Shown: one piece after another, positions 17,388 through 28,300 of the stretch
Position numbering within the stretch: position 1 is the first letter of the stretch
Layout: the number at the start of each line of letters is the position of its first letter
DNA from: WHSW01 sp963742205
Lineage (GTDB): Bacteria > Actinomycetota > Thermoleophilia > Solirubrobacterales > 70-9
Length of the DNA stretch: 64,000 bases
Direction: 5' to 3'
Assembly: GCA_963742205.1 (NCBI GenBank)
Contig: CAVUKZ010000012.1
Span: 186,001 to 250,000 of the forward strand
Notes under the pieces: model-generated
What the model saw: only the letters and a program-made list of their open reading frames with translations
Told to the model about the DNA's origin: nothing
Database searches by the model: none
Made by a program: the position numbers and the translations under genes

Positions 17388-18070
17388 AGAGCCGGCTGCA
17401 TCGCTGCAGCGCGGATCTTGCTCAGTGCCTCGGCCTCGATCTGGCGCACCCGCTCGACGCTCAGACCGAAGCGGGCGGCCAGCTCACCCAGCCTCTCCGG
17501 CGAGCGTCCGATGCCGTAGTGGGCGAGCACGGTCTCGCGCTCGCGTGCGTCGAGCCCTCCCGTGAGGTCGCGCAACGCGACGAGCTCCCGCCCGTCGCCC
17601 GGGCCGAGCTTCTCCTCGGCCGCCGGCTCGGTCACCAACTCGACCGCCAGCAGGTCCTCAACCTGGTAGCGGTCGAGGCCGGTGGCGGCGGCCAGCTCGT
17701 CCGGGCTCGGCTCGACGCCGTCGGCCTCGAGGTGACGGCGCCGCGCCTCTCGCAGACGCGCCAGTCGTCGCTGCGCTCGGTCGGGGAGCACAACCGGACG
17801 GGTCGTCTCGGAGACCAGTTGCTTCATCGCCTGGTGCACCCACCAGGTCGCGTAGGCCCAGAACGGGGTCCCCATGCGGGAGTCGTAACGGGACGCGGCA
17901 CGGAGCAGGCCCACCGAGCCCTCCTGGACCAGCTCGTCGAGTGCAACCCGGGGGTAGTTCCTGGCGGCGCCGGCGATCGCCGGCGCGAACGTCTCGACCA
18001 GCTCGGCGCGCGCGGCGGCCTCTCCGGCCTGGGCGGCGAAGACCAGCGCTTGCTCCTCCTCGGGTGACAC
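17378..18070 (-). CDS. RNA polymerase sigma-70 family factor (group 3-like)
   Basis: This 230-residue sigma factor lacks region 1.1. It has region 2 ('LDELVQEGSVGLLRAASRYD', then 'FWAYATWWVHQAMKQLV' for -10 recognition), a reduced region 3 around residues 95-140, and region 4 with a helix-turn-helix ('LGELAARFGLSVERVRQIEA'). A GTG start at 18070 follows. The downstream overlapping gene encodes a MEDS/HATPase anti-sigma protein, which fits a stress or cell-envelope response unit. It is divergent from the decayed leader-peptide gene at 18205. Confidence 0.9.
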   Translation of the reverse strand: MSPEEEQALVFAAQAGEAAARAELVETFAPAIAGAARNYPRVALDELVQEGSVGLLRAASRYDSRMGTPFWAYATWWVHQAMKQLVSETTRPVVLPDRAQRRLARLREARRRHLEADGVEPSPDELAAATGLDRYQVEDLLAVELVTEPAAEEKLGPGDGRELVALRDLTGGLDARERETVLAHYGIGRSPERLGELAARFGLSVERVRQIEAEALSKIRAAAMQPALWT

Positions 18071-18105
18071 CTAAACCGCTGGAAACCTACTCCCGTCGAC
18101 GCGCC

Positions 18106-18165
18106 CTGACCAGGCCATTTACCAGCGGATATAGTCGAGACCGGTCAACTAGTTACGCCGGTCTC
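18106..18165 (+). promoter_or_regulatory. Promoter plus 5'-UTR hairpin
   Basis: A CTGACC element (18106-18111) and TATAGT (18130-18135) are separated by 18 bases, a good vegetative-type promoter. Just downstream, an 8-bp perfect stem gagaccgg/ccggtctc (18137-18144 with 18158-18165) would form in the 5' leader. The leader ends in a strong ribosome site before the ATG at 18205. Confidence 0.5.
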
Positions 18166-18204
18166 GTCGTCCCGGGACCGGCACCTCAAGGGGAGGAGAG
18201 CCCG

Positions 18205-18395
18205 ATGCGCGCAATCCGACGCAGGCTCAGCTACGCCAACGTCGTCGCCACCCTCGCGCTGGTGATCGCCGTCGCCGGTGGCACGGCCTACGCCGCGAAC
18301 GCGGGACGATGGTGATCCGGGTCTGCAACCTGCAGAACGCCGTGGTTGCCGGCGGCACGCATACGTTCAACCTCCTGGTCATCGACGCCCAGTAG
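18205..18395 (+). pseudogene. Decayed secreted protein: leader and C-terminal tail in different frames
   Basis: An ATG with a strong ribosome site (ggggaggagag) opens a 36-residue ORF with a signal-like leader 'SYANVVATLALVIAVAGGTA', then stops at 18315. From 18309 another frame encodes 'MVIRVCNLQNAVVAGGTHTF' and 'LLVIDAQ', ending at 18395, which looks like the C-terminus of the same protein family. The long repetitive middle expected in such Thermoleophilia proteins is missing. It therefore looks like an internal deletion plus frame change. The promoter and ribosome site remain intact, so the short leader peptide may still be made. Confidence 0.55.
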
Positions 18396-18404
18396 GTTTG
18401 GGCC

Positions 18405-19202
18405 GTGGAGCTCCACGGCAAGACCGTCCTGCTCACCGGGGCCACCGGCGGCCTCGGGCGGGCGATCGCCCAGGCGCTCGCCGCCCGCGGCGCGCTTCTG
18501 GTGCTGAGCTCGCGCAAGTCGGATGAGCTCGAGGCGCTCGCCGGCTCGCTCCCTGGTTCCGGCCATCGGATCGTGGTCAGCGACCTCGTGCACGAGGGCG
18601 GAGCGCTCGCGCTGCTCGAGGCTGCCGGCGAGCTCGACGTACTGGTCGCCAACGCGGCGCTGCCGGCCTCGGGCAAGCTCGACCACTACTCGCAGGAGCA
18701 CATCGACCGCGCGCTGCGGGTCAACCTCGAGGTACCGATCCAGATGGCGCGCGAGCTCCTGACCGCGTGGAGCGGACGAGGATCCGGACACATGGTTTTC
18801 GTCTCCTCGCTCTCCGGCAAGGCCGCGACGGCCCGGGCCTCGCTCTACTGCGCCACCAAGTTCGGCCTCCGCGGCTTCGCGCTCGCGCTGCGCGAGGACC
18901 TGCGAGGGAGCGGGATCGGCGTCTCGGTGGTGATGCCGGGAATGATCCGCGATGCCGGCATGTTCGCCGACGCCAACGCGGCGGCACCCGCGCTCACCGG
19001 CACCTCGTCGCCGGCCGAGGTGGGCGCCGGGGTCGTGCGCGCGATCGAGCGCGATCGCGCCGAGGTCTCGGTCGCCCCGCTGCGAGCACGGGCCCTGTCG
19101 GCGATCGCGGCCAACGCGCCCGAGCTGGCGGGGCGGGTCGCGGGCGGCACCGCGACCAAGGTCGCGGACAAGATCGCCTCGGGACAGACCGACAAGCGCT
19201 GA
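18405..19202 (+). CDS. Short-chain dehydrogenase/reductase (SDR)
   Basis: This 265-residue classical SDR has the NAD(P)-binding motif TGATGGLG near residue 11, 'NAALPASG' (NAG-like), the catalytic Ser in 'VFVSSLSGKA' and Tyr/Lys in 'LYCATKFG'. The substrate cannot be told; the C-terminus resembles acyl or steroid-type oxidoreductases of actinobacteria. It starts with GTG at 18405, ten bases after the decayed leader-protein gene, and ends 38 bases before aconitase. That gap holds an imperfect inverted repeat (about 19212-19226). Confidence 0.87.
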   Translation: MELHGKTVLLTGATGGLGRAIAQALAARGALLVLSSRKSDELEALAGSLPGSGHRIVVSDLVHEGGALALLEAAGELDVLVANAALPASGKLDHYSQEHIDRALRVNLEVPIQMARELLTAWSGRGSGHMVFVSSLSGKAATARASLYCATKFGLRGFALALREDLRGSGIGVSVVMPGMIRDAGMFADANAAAPALTGTSSPAEVGAGVVRAIERDRAEVSVAPLRARALSAIAANAPELAGRVAGGTATKVADKIASGQTDKR

Positions 19203-19240
19203 GCGGCTAACTACCGCTGAGCGGGTAATACATTGGAGTC

Positions 19241-22051
<2,811 letters not shown>

Positions 22052-22060
22052 CTCCGTGAA

Positions 22061-22079
22061 AACCCGCGCGGGGCGGGTT
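22061..22079 (+). terminator. Hairpin after acnA overlapping the next promoter
   Basis: A perfect 7-bp stem aacccgc/gcgggtt with a 5-base loop begins 10 bases after the acnA stop. Its 3' arm provides the first two bases of the TTGACA element at 22078, so a terminator-like hairpin and a promoter are fused. The T-run is missing. Confidence 0.45.
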
Positions 22080-22107
22080 GACACCGGCTCTCGCGATGAG
22101 TCATGAT
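22078..22107 (+). promoter_or_regulatory. Strong vegetative promoter for the small RNA unit
   Basis: A consensus -35 (TTGACA, 22078-22083) and a -10-like CATGAT (22102-22107, four of six consensus bases) are separated by 18 bases. Predicted transcription starts near 22114, directly before the closing stem of a structured RNA and with no ORF or ribosome site to match. Confidence 0.6.
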
Positions 22108-22113
22108 GGGCTC

Positions 22114-22304
22114 GACCCGCGGGAGGGAGGATCCTTACAAACTCGTCCCCGGCCAGTCCCGCCTCCGGGGGCGATCGCGTCGGCATCCCTCCCTGGCTAC
22201 CGACGCGCTGGCGGTGGCGAGGGCCGTGTGGACCCCCTGCCTCCCGCGGCCCCGCCCCGCCAACTACGTTCGGAGGAGGCGCTCCTCCAACGGTTGGTTG
22301 TTTT
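22114..22304 (+). ncRNA. Candidate structured small RNA of about 190 nt
   Basis: Between acnA and a DUF3817 gene lies a unit with its own promoter and terminator but no credible ORF. A perfect 10-bp closing stem pairs 22117-22126 with 22240-22249. Inside it are a 6-bp hairpin (22147-22152 with 22165-22170) and a 7-bp hairpin (22177-22183 with 22200-22206), both with C-rich loops, the second holding 'ccctccct'. The 3' end is a strong terminator: caac, cgtt and ggagga (22261-22277) pair with tcctcc, aacg and gttg (22283-22296), followed by 'gttgtttt'. Size and closed-stem shape recall 6S RNA, but no known family (RNase P, tmRNA, SRP, 6S, 6C) is recognised with confidence. A longer form could run to the second terminator at 22414. 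Confidence 0.6.
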
Positions 22305-22369
22305 CGCCCTTCGTTCGGGGGTACTTACGAGGCATAGGGGTTAGGTAAGGGGGAACTTCGCATTGGCAC

Positions 22370-22414
22370 GGGGCGGGCCGCGTGACCCCCTTCGCGGTCC
22401 CGCCCCTCCTTTTA
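22370..22414. terminator. Strong terminator between the small RNA and the DUF3817 gene
   Basis: A 13-bp stem with one bulged T (22370-22382 with 22393-22406) and a loop of ten bases is followed on the plus strand by 'tcctttta'. On the minus strand it begins just after the TAA of the DUF3817 gene, so it may serve both strands. The stretch 22305-22369 before it shows no gene. Confidence 0.7.
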
Positions 22415-22741
22415 CCCCTGTTCCGGGGGCGGTTGGCGACGGTCGATGTAGTGGATCGCGATCACGCTGCCGACCGGTCCGACCGGGGTCAGCGTGGCGG
22501 CCAGGAGCGTGTACGGCGCCTCGTGGCGGAGCACGCAGGCCCAGATCAGCAGCGCCAGGGCGACGAACCCGAGGCCGTGGGCGAGCCCGAGGACCGAGGT
22601 CGCGCCCTCGTATCCCGGCGCCAGCCAGACCACGATCAGGCCCGTGAACAGGGCGAGCTCCACATAGGAAGCGCGCTTGACCCAGATGTACATGGGCCCT
22701 GGCACCGGTGTGCGCAGGACCGAAGTCGGCTCTGACGACAC
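22412..22741 (-). CDS. DUF3817-family small membrane protein
   Basis: This 109-residue protein has three hydrophobic segments: 'VELALFTGLIVVWLA', 'LGLAHGLGFVALALLIWAC' and 'YTLLAATLTPVGPVGSVIAI'. The pattern 'RASYVE..LF' at the start and 'GLAHG' in the middle matches DUF3817 (YdzA-like) integral membrane proteins, whose function is unknown. A GTG start at 22741 is chosen because the region before it is not conserved. It is divergent from a sugar dehydrogenase gene. Confidence 0.78.
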   Translation of the reverse strand: MSSEPTSVLRTPVPGPMYIWVKRASYVELALFTGLIVVWLAPGYEGATSVLGLAHGLGFVALALLIWACVLRHEAPYTLLAATLTPVGPVGSVIAIHYIDRRQPPPEQG

Positions 22742-22814
22742 GCGCCGAGCGTAGCGACGCCGGATCGCCGGCCGGGCGCCGCTACTGCGCCCCGCGGACG
22801 GTGTTGGCCACAAT

Positions 22815-24321
22815 GTGTTCGTGCGACGCGCGCTCTTGGCAGGGATGCTGGCGCTGCTCGTTCCCTCGGGGGCGAGCGCTGCCGTTCATCTGGACTCGAT
22901 CGGGACCTTCAATGCTCCCGTGCACGTCGCCTCGCTCCCAGGCGAGCCCGACCGGCTGCTGGTCGTCGAGCAGGGCGGGACGATCCAACTCGTCGACCAC
23001 GGCGTCGCCAGCACGTTCCTCGACCTCACGAACCCGCGGATCGTGAGCGCCGGCGGCGAGCGAGGGCTGCTGTCGGTCGCGCCGGCTCCGGACTACGCGA
23101 CCAGTCACCACCTCTACGTCTACTTCACGAACACCGGCGGCTCGATCGAGATCGATGAGTTCACGGCCGACGGCGACTCGGTGCCGCTTTCGAGCCGGCG
23201 GCCCTTGCTCGTGATCCCGCATCCGACGTTCGCCAACCACAACGGCGGCCAGCTGCAGTTCGGGCCCGACGGGATGCTCTACGTCGGCACCGGCGACGGC
23301 GGCAGCGCCGGCGACCCGAGCGGCAACGCGCAGAACCTCAACTCGCTGCTCGGGAAGATCCTGCGGATCGACCCGACCCCTCCGGCTCGCCGCCGTACAC
23401 GGTGCCGGCCGACAATCCGTTCCGCGGGCTCGCCGATCTGGTCCTACGGGCTGCGCAACCCCTGGCGCTTCTCGTTCGACCGCATGACCGGCGACCTGCT
23501 GATCGGGGACGTGGGCCAGAACGCAGTTCGAGGAGATCGACTATCGGGCGCAGCCCGGTGCCGGGCGCGGGGTCAACTTCGGTTGGGACTGCCGCGAGGC
23601 GTTCAGCGCGTTCTCGCGCCGGCACCGTCGTGCGACGGCACGACCGGGTTCGTCGATCCCGATCTACGCGGACGACCGCAGAACGGGCTTGCGCGATCGT
23701 CGGCGGCTACGTCGTCCGCGACGCGAGCCTCGGCGACCTCTACGGCCGCTACCTCTTCAGCGACTCCTGCGACGGGACGATCCGCTCGTTCTCGCCCAGC
23801 GCACCGCCGCGATCGGAGAGCGCCGTCCGAGGGCCTCGACGGCGATCGAGCCCTCGAGCTTCGGCGAGGACTCCTGCGGGCGCCTCTACGTCGCCTCGCT
23901 GGGCGACGGCGACGTCTCGCGGTTCGAGGGCGACGCCCCGGCGCAGTGCCCGTCGGGAGGCGGCCCGGCGGCGGCGGCGACGACCTGCGCTGCGGCGGTG
24001 AGCCCGCCACGCGCACCGTCGCCGCGGACGGCTCCGTCAAGGGTTCGCCCGGCGACGACGTGATCGTCGGCGACCAAGCGCAACAACAAGATCCGATCCG
24101 GCGGCGGCGACGATCTGATCTGCGCCGGCGGCGACCGCGACAAGATCCGCTCGGGCGCGGGCGACGATGAGATCCGCGCGGGCGGCGGCAACGACCGCGT
24201 CGACGCAGGCACCGGCCGCGACTCCGTGCGCGGCGGCGGGGGCAAGGACGAACTCAAGGGCGGCCCGGGCAAGGACCACTGCCGGGGCGGCGGCGGCAAG
24301 GACAAGACGAAGTCCTGCTAG
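22815..24321 (+). CDS. PQQ-dependent sugar dehydrogenase-like protein with RTX-like tail (several frameshifts)
   Basis: This secreted beta-propeller protein belongs to the glucose/sorbosone dehydrogenase family. It has a signal peptide (MFVRRALLAGMLALLV) and family blocks 'GERGLLSVAPAPDYA', 'NHNGGQLQFGPDGMLYVGTG', 'SPIWSYGLRNPWRFSFDR' and, in another frame, 'LGDLYGRYLFSDSCDGTIRS'. The catalytic His is in 'NHNGGQL'. The frame breaks near 23385, 23430, 23530 and at least once more before 23700, each by a single base. The last 70 residues form a Gly/Asp-rich repeat ('SGGGDDLICAGGDRDKIRSG' and similar) like calcium-binding RTX repeats, ending at the TAG of 24319-24321. Indels are probably sequence errors, although this is the most damaged gene of the first 50 kb. 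Confidence 0.75.
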
Positions 24322-24357
24322 AGCGCCCGGCGAATCCGGGCGAGCTCCCCCACCCCC

Positions 24358-24406
24358 GCCGAGTGCCATCTCAGCCACCTCAGAGGTGGTTCAGATGTCA
24401 CTCGCG
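24358..24406. repeat. Palindromic repeat copy at the 3' end of the DUF559 gene
   Basis: A 49-base imperfect palindrome whose arms contain gagtg...ccacct and aggtgg...cactc. The stop codon of the minus-strand DUF559 gene (24398-24400) lies in one arm. Compared in the same orientation with the copy at 25276-25324 it matches at 36 of 49 positions, with most changes in the loop. Confidence 0.75.
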
Positions 24407-25300
24407 TGTGAGGGTGCGGCGGATCCGGGCGACAGCGGCGACCGGTGTCGTGGCGATGCCTACCGCGGTCACCCGTTGAACCGCGAACCCTGAGTCCTCG
24501 AGCTCGGCCGTCTTACGGCGATCGCGCTCGAACGCCCAGGGCGATGAGTGCGTCGCGTAGGCATCGACCTCGACGATCAGCTTCTGCTCGCGCCAGAGAA
24601 AGTCGACCTCCCACCGCCCGACCCGGACGTTGGTCTCCGGCTCCGGAAGGCCAGCCTCGCGGATCAGACGGAGGAGCCGGCGCTCGGGCGCTGAACGCGT
24701 CCGGGCGGGCGATCGGGGCGCCTCGACTACGGCTCTCAGCCTCGCCACGCCGCGCCTGCCGCGCGCTCGGCCGATCCCCTCGAGCAGCCGCTCGCGGTCG
24801 GTCAGCCCGCGGGCGAACGCCTCCGCCACGGCGGTCTCAAGCTCAAACCCACCGCAGATCGCTGCAAGGTCAATCAACGTGCGTTCCATGCTTGTGACCG
24901 GAACGCCGTCACGCACGTCGCGGTCCTGGGCCGCCAGGGACTTGACGCGGTGCAAGCGGATGCCCGCGTGATGGCCGCGATGCGGTCCCGTGATCGTGAC
25001 GTCGAACGGAGATCCCTGACGCTGGCGAGCGACGCCGAACAAAAGGGCAGCGGACCGGTGACTGAGCCAGGCCTGAGGCCCGCATGCCAGCACGGCCGCC
25101 ATCGGCCCAGTCGTCGGCGAAGTCATCGGGCCGAGCAGGAACACGCCCGCGTATGCACGAACCGCCTCGCCCCTCGCCACGAGCCCTTCGACCTGGCGTG
25201 GCGTCAACCCGCATCGAAGCATCTGGCTCCACGTCACGACACCATGCTGCTGACGCGCGCGAGCCCACACCTTCCGCCGAGTGTCATCACGACCACCCAT
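24398..25300 (-). CDS. AbiEi-like N-domain plus DUF559 (PD-(D/E)XK-like) protein
   Basis: This 300-residue protein has an N-terminal winged-helix region like the AbiEi antitoxin domain (about 10-60, 'QHGVVTWSQMLRCGLTPRQV'). A middle domain contains 'AWLSHRSAALLFGV' and 'TSMERTLIDLAAICGGFE'. The C-terminal DUF559 domain is related to Vsr and PD-(D/E)XK nucleases ('WEVDFLWREQKLIVEVDAYA' with the Asp/Glu pair, then 'FERDRRKTAELEDSGFAVQR'). No partner toxin gene is adjacent. The ATG lies in the centre of one 49-base palindrome and the TGA in an arm of another, so the repeats bound the ORF exactly. That suggests a self-contained mobile or self-regulated cassette. The biochemical role is unknown. 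Confidence 0.85.
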   Translation of the reverse strand: MGGRDDTRRKVWARARQQHGVVTWSQMLRCGLTPRQVEGLVARGEAVRAYAGVFLLGPMTSPTTGPMAAVLACGPQAWLSHRSAALLFGVARQRQGSPFDVTITGPHRGHHAGIRLHRVKSLAAQDRDVRDGVPVTSMERTLIDLAAICGGFELETAVAEAFARGLTDRERLLEGIGRARGRRGVARLRAVVEAPRSPARTRSAPERRLLRLIREAGLPEPETNVRVGRWEVDFLWREQKLIVEVDAYATHSSPWAFERDRRKTAELEDSGFAVQRVTAVGIATTPVAAVARIRRTLTRE

Positions 25301-25324
25301 AGGGTGGTTGAGGTGTCACTCGGC
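25276..25324. repeat. Palindromic repeat copy at the 5' end of the DUF559 gene
   Basis: A 49-base imperfect palindrome with gccgagtg/cactcggc outer arms and accaccc/gggtggt inner arms around the loop 'ata'. The start codon of the DUF559 gene (25298-25300, minus strand) lies in the loop, so a folded transcript would bury the start. It is in the same orientation as the copy at 24358-24406. Confidence 0.75.
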
Positions 25325-25351
25325 GGGAGTTCGCCCCCCGCCGGGGTGGGG

Positions 25352-28300
25352 CTAGCCCTCCAGGGCGGTGAGGACGATGCGCTCCTGCTCGAGGCGGTGG
25401 GCCACCGGGTAGCCCTCGGACGGGCTGGAGCGCTGCGGGCGGCCCGTGTATTGGAGCTCGACGCCGTCGGGGAGCAGCTCGGGCAGCCGGCGTGCCATCA
25501 CGCTCCAGGCGCCCATGTTCTTCGGCTCCTCCTGCGCCCACACGACCTTCTTCAGGTTCGGGTAGGAGCCGATCAGGGTTCGGAGCTCGTTGCGGGCGAA
25601 GGGGTAGAGGAGCTCGACCCGGGCGACCGCCGCGGTGGTCGCGGCCTCGCGCCGGTCGTGCTGGTCGATGTCGTAGAAGACCTTGCCGTTGCAGAGCACG
25701 AGGCGATCGATCTGCTCGCGCCGGTCGACCGTCCGCGGATCGTCGAGGACGAGCTGGAAGCTGCCGTCCGTGAGCTCCTCGAGCGATGAGGCGGCCGCCT
25801 TGAGGCGCAGCAGGCCCTTGGGCGTGAAGACCACCAGGGGGCGCGGCTTCGCGATCCGCGCCTGGCGGCGGAGCAGGTGGAAGTACTGGGCTGCGGTGGT
25901 CGGGTTGGCGAGCCGGATGTTGCCCTCGGAGCCGAGCTGGATGAAGCGCTCGATGCGGGCGCTCGAGTGCTCGGGACCGGCGCCCTCGTAGCCGTGCGGG
26001 AGCAGGAGGGTCAGCCGCGTGGTCTGGCCCCACTTCGACTCCCCGGCGACGATGAACTGGTCGATGATCACCTGGGCCGAGTTGGCGAAGTCGCCGAACT
26101 GCGCTTCCCAGAGGATCAGCGACTCGGGGGACGCGGCCGAGTACCCGTACTCGAACCCGAGGCAGGCGGCCTCGGAGAGCGGGCTGTTGTGGAGCTCAAA
26201 CGGCGCCAGCGCCCCGGAGAGGTTCTGGATCGGCACGTACCGCAGGCCGGTGTTCTCGTCGTGCAGCGCGAGGTGGCGGTGCGAGAACGTGCCCCGCTCG
26301 GTGTCCTGACCGGTGAGCCGGATGTGGGTGCCCTCGGTGAGCAGCGTGGCGAACGCGAGCGCCTCCGCGTGCCCGTATTCGATGTCCCCGTCCTCGAGCT
26401 TCTCCACCCGCGAGAGCAGCGGCTTGCGCAGCTTGCGGTGGATGGTGAAGCTGTCGGGCACCTTCAGCAGCTCCTCGTTGAGGGTCCGCAGGCGCTTGTC
26501 GGAGACCGCGGTCTCGACCTCCGGGCTCTTGGTCCGGTCGAGTTCCCCGGTGCCCATCGCGGTCGAGCTCGGGTCCTCGTACTCGCCCGCCTCCATCTTC
26601 GCCCGCAGCTCCTTGAGCGTCGCCTGCAGGCGCCCGAGCCGGTCCTTGCCCTCGCCCTCGACCTCCTCGGCGGTGACGACGCCCTCGCTCACCAGCCGCT
26701 CCGCGTAGAGCTCGGAGACCGGCTTGTGCTCCTTGATCTGCGCGGCCATCCGCGGCTGCGTGTAAGCGGCTTCGTCGGTCTCGTTGTGGCCGTAGCGCCG
26801 GTAGCCGATCAGGTCGATCACCACGTCGCGGCCCCACTGCTCGCGGTAGGCCATCGCCAGCCGCGTCGCGGCGACGCAGGCCTCGACGTCGTCGGCGTTC
26901 ACGTGGATGATCGGGCAGTTGAAGCCCTTCGCCATGTCGCCGGCGTAGGGGGTCGAGCGGTCGTCGGTGGGATCGGTGGTGAACCCGACCTGGTTGTCGG
27001 TGATCAGGTGGATCGTGCCGCCGGTCTTGTAGCCGGAGAGCGACTGCAGGTTGAGCGTCTCGGCGACGACCCCCTGACCCGGGAACGCGGCATCGCCGTG
27101 CAGGAGCACGGGCACCGCGACGTGCGGGTTGTGGTGGAGCTTTGGCCCCGAATGCTCGGTCTGCGCCGCGCGGGCGCCGCCGGTGACCACCGGGTCGACG
27201 AACTCGAGGTGGCTCGGGTTTGGATACAGCCGGACCTTCACCTGGTCGCCGTCGAAGCTGAACAGGCCCTCGGCGCCGTGGTGGTACTTGACGTCGCCGG
27301 TGCCGGAGTGCGGCATCGCGGTGATCGCCTTGACGCGGTCGAGCGCCTTGGCACCCTCGAACTCGGCGAGGATCGACTCCACCGAGCGGCCGAGGTTGTG
27401 CGCCAGGACGGCGAGCCGGCCGCGGTGCGCCATCCCGATCGCGACCTCCTCGGCGCCGTTCTGGCGGGCGAGGGTCGCGATCTCGTCGAGCATCGGCACG
27501 GTCACGTCGAGGCCCTCGATCGAGAACATCTTCTGGCCGAGATAGGCCTTCTGGAGGAAGCGCTCGAACTGGAAGACCTCGATCAGCCGGTGCAGCAGGG
27601 AGCGCTTCTCGTCGGCCGAGAGCGGGGCGCGGTGCCAGCCGGTCTCGATCATCTCCCGCAGCCACATCCGCTGCTGGTGTGAGGCCAGGTGCTCGATCTG
27701 GTAGGCGATCGTGGAGCAGTAGGCGTCGCGCATGCGCGGCAGCGCGTCCAGGAGCGTCTCGCCCTCGACCCCGATCCGCAGGATCGAGGCCGGGATCCTC
27801 GCCATCAGCTCCGGGGTGAGATTGAGGTTCTCAGGCTCGAGCGCCGGATCGCCCTTCGGCTCGCCGCCGAGCGGGTTCACGCGCGCGGCCAGGTGGCCGT
27901 GGGTGCGGTAGGCCTTGAGCAGGGAGGTCGCGGCCTGCACCGCCTGGAGGATCTCGCGGTCGGGCTCGGCGGTGACCGCGGCGGGCGCCGGGGCGGCCGC
28001 GGCGGCGGACAGCGGCGGCGCCGATGCCGACGCGGCGTGCGCGTTGGTGACCAGGTTGGGCTGGACCCGCAGCGACTCGGCGACCGACTCGTAGAAGCCG
28101 TCCTCGCCCTGCAGGAGCTGGTCGATCCGGCGCAGGAACGAGCCGGACTCGGCGCCCTGGATGATCCGGTGGTCGTAGGTGGACGTCATCGTCATCACCT
28201 TCGAGACGCCGAGGGCGCGGATCTTGTCGGCGGGGGCGTGCGCCCACTCCGGCGGGTAGGCGATCGAGCCGGTGGCGATGATCGTCCCCTGGCCCTGCAG

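Noticed and set aside
22114..22414. RNase P RNA, tmRNA or SRP RNA
   Set aside because: None of the universal core sequences of these RNAs is present on either strand; only the general closed-stem shape resembles 6S RNA.
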